NCBI GenBank assembly: GCA_002305445.1
Contig: DBRA01000065.1
Coordinates: 28,643-38,179 of the forward strand
Origin: Clostridiales bacterium UBA1380
GTDB lineage: Bacteria > Bacillota > Clostridia > Oscillospirales > CAG-272
Length of the DNA: 9,537 bases
Direction of reading: 5' to 3'
The position numbers were made by a program, and so were the translations under genes. Positions 6,518 to 9,537 of the stretch are shown here, piece after piece; the stretch's first letter is position 1, and every line of letters begins with the position of its first letter. The notes beneath the pieces were generated by a model. That model was not told the origin of the DNA and made no database searches. It worked only from the letters and a program-made list of their open reading frames with translations.

Positions 6518-6856
6518 ATGTCGATATATAAACCGGGACGCCCTTTTAAGTACGACCCAAACACCGGAAACGGTCACGAGCCGCCTAAAAAGCCCGGCGA
6601 ATATCGTATCCGCTATAACTCCGGCGATATCGTCTACATAGGCGAAACCTGCAATCTCTATCGCCGAATGAAAGAGCACATGCACAAAAACAAGCTCCCT
6701 GTCGGCGGCGACTTTAAAAGTTCCATCGAATACAAGGTGGCGGATGGCCGTTCCACGTCCAGCACCCGCCGCGAACACGAACAACAAAAAATCAAGCAGC
6801 ACAAGCCGTTATTAAACAGATCAAAAGGTGGAGAAGGCCGCCCTGCAGGGAGGTAA
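6518..6856 (+). CDS. Stand-alone GIY-YIG endonuclease-like protein
   Basis: This 112-aa protein starts at ATG 6518 after an AAAGGAGG site 8 nt upstream. The GIY motif appears as GEYRI (residues 27-31) and the YIG motif as VYIGET (39-44). The catalytic arginine and following histidine lie in NLYRRMKEH (46-54). The metal-binding glutamate is probably E88, in the typical pattern E-x4-K-x3-P-x2-N ending at N100. All core residues of a GIY-YIG nuclease are therefore present. Family members cut DNA in repair, restriction, homing or mobile-element contexts; no DNA-binding domain is attached here, so the target is unknown. The first 25 residues are Pro/Gly-rich and probably flexible. It ends in a terminator that begins within its last codons, 185 nt before the CRISPR repeats. 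Confidence 0.82.
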   Translation: MSIYKPGRPFKYDPNTGNGHEPPKKPGEYRIRYNSGDIVYIGETCNLYRRMKEHMHKNKLPVGGDFKSSIEYKVADGRSTSSTRREHEQQKIKQHKPLLNRSKGGEGRPAGR

Positions 6857-6871
6857 CGCTCCTCCTTTTTT
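6847..6871 (+). terminator. Terminator overlapping the GIY-YIG stop codon
   Basis: The stem AGGGAGG (6847-6853) with CCTCCTT (6861-6867), including one G-U pair, is followed by T up to 6871. The left arm encodes the last residues of the nuclease and its TAA stop sits in the 7-nt loop. It should separate the nuclease transcript from the CRISPR leader. Confidence 0.7.
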
Positions 6872-6927
6872 GCGCGAACCTGCCTGAACAAGAGAAAAAA
6901 ACATCATGGTAAAGAGGCGGTTCGCGC
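6872..6927 (+). other. Long bulged hairpin upstream of the CRISPR leader
   Basis: Arms 6872-6885 and 6915-6927 form GCGCGAACC, a bulged T and GCCT, pairing with AGGC and GGTTCGCGC: 13 base pairs around a 29-nt A-rich loop. It lies directly after the GIY-YIG terminator and is not followed by a T tract. It could be a small structured RNA, a recombination or protein-binding site, or part of the transcript end. Confidence 0.5.
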
Positions 6928-6968
6928 GGTTTATTACCGTTAATTATTGAAAAAAGTCGCCGTTGCTA

Positions 6969-6997
6969 TTGATTTTTTGTCTTGTTTGGTTTAGAAT
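6969..6997 (+). promoter_or_regulatory. Promoter candidate for CRISPR array transcription
   Basis: TTGATT (6969-6974) and TAGAAT (6992-6997) are separated by 17 nt. The start would be near 7004, about 53 nt before the first repeat. It supports plus-strand transcription of the array. The T-rich stretch around it fits a CRISPR leader. Confidence 0.6.
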
Positions 6998-7050
6998 AGT
7001 GTACAGATCGTATTATATTGTTGGGAAGATAATACGCTGGATTGTACACT
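6998..7050. promoter_or_regulatory. Nested inverted repeats at the leader-repeat junction
   Basis: Two perfect 8-bp dyads are nested. The outer pair is AGTGTACA (6998-7005) and TGTACACT (7043-7050). The inner pair is CGTATTAT (7009-7016) and ATAATACG (7029-7036), around a 12-nt loop. The outer arms each contain the self-palindrome TGTACA, 43 bp apart. The element begins right after the -10 box and ends 6 bp before the first repeat, so it could be a pair of operators, an adaptation-complex anchor or a leader RNA fold. Confidence 0.6.
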
Positions 7051-7056
7051 TTTGCT

Positions 7057-8489
7057 GATGCAATCCACACCCCTTACGGGGACAACAACAACATCGAAAG
7101 AGTTAAAGAACTTTGTCGATCAGGATGCAATCCACACCCCTTACGGGGACAACAACGATGAACTTCTGGCGCACGACGGGCGGCGGCTTGATGCAATCCA
7201 CACCCCTTACGGGGACAACAACGTCCAAACGCTCGCCGGATATGTCCCTTTTGTGGATGCAATCCACACCCCTTACGGGGACAACAACCTCGAAGTCCGC
7301 GCTCGTCTGTATGCAGTCGAGATGCAATCCACACCCCTTACGGGGACAACAACAGTATCGGGAATGGCTGCTTTCGCAGCCTCCCGAAGATGCAATCCAC
7401 ACCCCTTACGGGGACAACAACTTAAACTCATTGAGCTTTTTCGCTCTTTCAAGCAAGATGCAATCCACACCCCTTACGGGGACAACAACCGTACATCATT
7501 CGTCTTTCCTTTCCGGCCAGACGATGCAATCCACACCCCTTACGGGGACAACAACACTAGAACCAGAGGTTTCGCATACTACTGATACGATGCAATCCAC
7601 ACCCCTTACGGGGACAACAACTCCCAGTCGCCGGTGAACACACCGTCGAGAAACGATGCAATCCACACCCCTTACGGGGACAACAACTTCGACTGCTACC
7701 GCAATGACGTAACCAAGAGAGATGCAATCCACACCCCTTACGGGGACAACAACCTCGCCGTCGTCCATGTCATAGTCATAATGCACTGATGCAATCCACA
7801 CCCCTTACGGGGACAACAACTTGTCGCGGAGACATTGCGGACACACATAGTCCCCATGATGCAATCCACACCCCTTACGGGGACAACAACTAACCCGTGA
7901 TAAGCGTCGTCGGCGTTGGCGTAGATGCAATCCACACCCCTTACGGGGACAACAACGCGATAGCCAATCCAATCGGCACAAACATGTACGATGCAATCCA
8001 CACCCCTTACGGGGACAACAACCTACCGCAGCGCGAACATACGGGCTCAAATCAGAGATGCAATCCACACCCCTTACGGGGACAACAACATCCACATCAA
8101 CAGAACCATCTGGCACCAACAGCGATGCAATCCACACCCCTTACGGGGACAACAACTTCCATGTAGCTGCGCTGTCTGTCAAAATTGTGCCGTCGATGCA
8201 ATCCACACCCCTTACGGGGACAACAACAAACCATATCCTTGTCGCGCTACTTTTATACGGAGATGCAATCCACACCCCTTACGGGGACAACAACTCGTCG
8301 ATGAGGACGTCAAGTTTGTAGCCCTGGGATGCAATCCACACCCCTTACGGGGACAACAACCCGCCAAGCAGTCGGAGCAGAGGCCTGTCCGATCCGATGC
8401 AATCCACACCCCTTACGGGGACAACAACGCTCATCATAGCCCGGTTCGGCATCTTCAGCGGATGCAATCCACACCCCTTACGGGGACAA
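7057..8489 (+). CRISPR. CRISPR array: 22 repeats of 33 nt, 21 spacers, no cas genes in window
   Basis: Repeats begin at 7057, 7124, 7190, 7256, 7321, 7389, 7457, 7523, 7589, 7655, 7721, 7788, 7858, 7924, 7990, 8057, 8124, 8195, 8262, 8328, 8396 and 8461. The first 21 are identical over 33 nt. Each starts GATGCAATCCACA, folds CCCC-TTAC-GGGG (repeat positions 14-25) and ends ACAACAAC. Spacers are all different, 32-38 nt, mostly 33-34. The last repeat diverges in its final four bases, which marks the right side as the old, leader-distal end. A promoter-like leader on the left and a terminator on the right agree with plus-strand transcription. Many spacers stay open in at least one frame and read like protein (for example GDYVCPQCLRDK on the minus strand of spacer 12), as expected for phage or plasmid protospacers. 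The reverse complement of the repeat ends GTGGATTGCATC, close to the subtype I-C handle GTGGATTGAAAC. No cas gene lies in the window, so the subtype is open. Confidence 0.98.
8461..8489 (+). repeat. Degenerate terminal CRISPR repeat
   Basis: The first 29 nt match the other repeats exactly; then GAAA replaces CAAC. Because new repeats are copied from the leader-proximal one, a single deviating repeat at this end while 21 others are identical places the leader on the left. Confidence 0.9.
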
Positions 8490-8490
8490 G

Positions 8491-8523
8491 AAAAGGACAC
8501 GTTCTTAAAAACGTGCCCTTTTT
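8491..8523 (+). terminator. Terminator downstream of the CRISPR array
   Basis: The arms AAAAGG-A-CACGTT (8491-8503) and AACGTG-C-CCTTTT (8510-8522) form 12 pairs with one A-C mismatch and a 6-nt loop, ending in TTTTT. On the minus strand the mismatch becomes a G-U pair, so it may also block transcription entering from the right. Confidence 0.7.
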
Positions 8524-8610
8524 ACTTTAATGTTTCTATTTCGAGAAACGAACCGATATAACCCACTCCAATTAGTTTGAATAGTTGATTGCGTTTACGT
8601 ACTTATATAA
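8524..8610. other. AT-rich spacer between array and decayed module
   Basis: No ORF, repeat or clear promoter is seen. Together with the open but composition-poor start of the next frame, this makes roughly 160 bp of AT-rich DNA to the right of the array. Confidence 0.4.
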
Positions 8611-8883
8611 AATTGGATTTCTTTTATATTCTACATATCTGAAAATAAATTTTTATCCAATACGCGAAACCTTCATATTTATTTCCTTAATGCAATCGGT
8701 ATAAATAGCGAAGATTACAAATTAGAATTCAAAGAAAGCAAATTCAACGGCGATGAGCAGATTGTAAAGATGTTGACAGATTCTCAAAAATTCGAGGATT
8801 TTACAAGCGATGATTCCGCACCGGAGACGATGCGTAAAAAGTGCGAACAGCGTATCTTTGCTATAAAGGAGATATCATTATAA
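8611..8883 (+). pseudogene. Headless C-terminal ORF remnant, family unknown
   Basis: The frame is open from after a TAA at 8608-8610 to a TAA at 8881-8883. The first 25 codons are AT-biased and probably noncoding. From about 8686 the translation becomes protein-like: LNAIGINSEDYKLEFKESKF, then GDEQIVKMLTDSQKFEDF and APETMRKKCEQRIFAIKEI. There is no start codon with a ribosome site at the head of this part, so it looks like the tail of a longer protein whose 5' end is lost. Its stop overlaps the next ATG as TAATG, an arrangement of translationally coupled genes, and AAGGAG lies inside its final codons. I do not recognise the family; its position suggests it once preceded the methylase gene in an operon. 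Confidence 0.45.
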
Positions 8884-8996
8884 TGAGTATGGATGAGGAA
8901 GGTCTGCATCAGCGTAAAAGTAAACAGTTTTCAGCAGCTGAGCTATATGCAATCATTAGAAAACATCAAAGACTAACGGCGAAGTATGACTGTTGA
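8883..8996 (+). CDS. Short ORF upstream of the methylase remnant, 37 aa
   Basis: ATG at 8883 overlaps the previous stop by one base and follows AAGGAG at about 11 nt. The product (MSMDEEGLHQRKSK, then FSAAELYAIIRKHQRLTAKYD) is charged and probably helical. It ends at TGA 8994-8996, in the same frame as the DNA methylase sequence that follows. It may be the broken N-terminal portion of that gene, or the start of a separate gene joined to it by deletion. A stand-alone function is doubtful. Confidence 0.35.
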   Translation: MSMDEEGLHQRKSKQFSAAELYAIIRKHQRLTAKYDC

Positions 8997-9537
8997 TTTG
9001 AAACAGACGGCGACAAGGTAAAGATAAAAAAGGGTGCCCTGCGGGACTAAATTGAAATGGCGGTTTTCGCCGCTCTCGGTTACGACGAAAAGATCGCCAT
9101 GTGTGTCCGTCCGGAGCAGCTTTTTGTAATTTCTCATCAGGCATGGCGGGAAATCAACACTCATCTCGGAACAGATGCTAACACGTTGCAGGAACATGTA
9201 AATCAACTTTCTCAAAAGCACTTTGGTCACAATGTGATAATTGGAGACTGCTTCTGCGGTGGTGGCTCAATTCCTTTTTATGTGGCGCGCATGGGCTGCG
9301 ACACCTACGCCAGCGACTTCAACCCTATTGCCGGTTTATTGACGTTGGCAAGCCTGAATATCTGTGGTGCCGGTGAAGAAAAACTTGTAGAAATAAAGGT
9401 GTTTCAGCAGGAAGTATATAACGCTGTAGACCGTGAGATGACCAAACTTGGCATTTAGCACAACGAAAGGGGCGACCGTGCGGTATCCTACTGTACTACA
9501 TTGAGGTTCGCTACCCAGAATGCGATATGCATGTGCC
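8997..9537 (+). pseudogene. Broken DUF1156-type adenine-specific DNA methylase (runs out of window)
   Basis: Methylase-like sequence runs through several lesions. FETDGDKVKIKKGALRD is followed by an in-frame TAA (9048-9050). The longest open piece follows, MAVFAALGYDEK to DREMTKLGI (9057-9455), then an in-frame TAG (9456-9458). HNERGDRAVSY continues, and a one-base frame change near 9491 restores LYYIEVRYPECDMHVP. In the open piece IGDCFCGGGSIPF (residues 62-74) is the DxFxGGG SAM-binding motif I, and YASDFNPIAGL (84-94) is the following motif of DUF1156/COG1743 methylases. The catalytic NPPY-type motif would lie beyond the window. The zinc-ribbon-like CPEC has become YPEC. Intact relatives modify adenine, often in phage-defence or restriction loci, and are several hundred residues longer. 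Three stops counting 8994-8996, plus a frameshift, make a functional product very unlikely. Confidence 0.75.

Noticed and set aside
6857..7056. Possible tracrRNA anti-repeat in the region before the array.
   Set aside because: Only a 7-base match (TGGATTG at 7038-7044) to the complement of the repeat was found by eye, too short for a convincing anti-repeat.
7052..8530. Several long open frames on both strands across the array, with recurring MQSTPLTGTTT, DAIHTPYGDNN and VVVPVRGVDCI peptides.
   Set aside because: They exist because the CRISPR repeat happens to be free of stops in several frames; starts lack ribosome sites and the peptides are translated repeats.
8490..8700. The AT-rich right flank as the CRISPR leader, which the I-C-like repeat orientation would require.
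   Set aside because: A terminator-type hairpin sits directly against the last repeat and that repeat is the degenerate one, both expected at the leader-distal end.

Overview
The window looks like a chromosomal segment of a Gram-positive, probably gut-associated member of the Clostridia. This is an inference from several signs: strong AGGAGG-type ribosome sites, a consensus sigma-A promoter ahead of a tRNA pair, GC-rich glycan-degradation genes, and Clostridia-like tRNAs that lack an encoded CCA. The left half is GC-rich and orderly. The right half is a patchwork of AT-rich spacers, small genes, a CRISPR array and gene remnants, which is typical of an accessory region next to tRNA genes.

Layout. 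(1) 1-4346 is a glycan-degradation block: the 3' part of a GH29 alpha-L-fucosidase on the plus strand, converging across a terminator on a minus-strand pair made of a sialidase-like beta-propeller protein and a GH2 beta-galactosidase-like enzyme. No signal peptide is visible on either complete protein, so trimming of imported fucosylated or galactosylated oligosaccharides in the cytoplasm is plausible. (2) 4380-4772 holds divergent promoters, tRNA-Met/Ile2(CAU), tRNA-Ala(UGC) and a strong terminator. (3) 4771-5675 is mostly AT-rich and noncoding, with a 38-codon gene remnant and a doubtful small membrane ORF. (4) 5676-6856 carries three small genes with excellent ribosome sites: a 57-aa unknown protein, a 123-aa DUF697-like membrane protein and a 112-aa GIY-YIG nuclease. 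Strong RNA hairpins lie between and after the last two. (5) 6929-8523 is a CRISPR locus with no cas genes in the window: a promoter, a nested dyad at the leader-repeat junction, 22 repeats of 33 nt, 21 unique spacers and a downstream terminator. (6) 8611-9537 is a decayed module: a headless ORF, a short ORF overlapping it by one base, and a DUF1156-type DNA methylase broken by in-frame stops and a frameshift.

The most interesting part is the CRISPR locus. The flanking evidence (degenerate last repeat, promoter, terminator) says it is transcribed on the plus strand. The reverse complement of the repeat, however, resembles a subtype I-C repeat, with a GNRA-capped stem and a GTGGATTG-type handle. 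The junction also carries two nested 8-bp inverted repeats, and one spacer is almost entirely a hairpin. Whether a cas operon lies elsewhere in the genome cannot be decided from this window.
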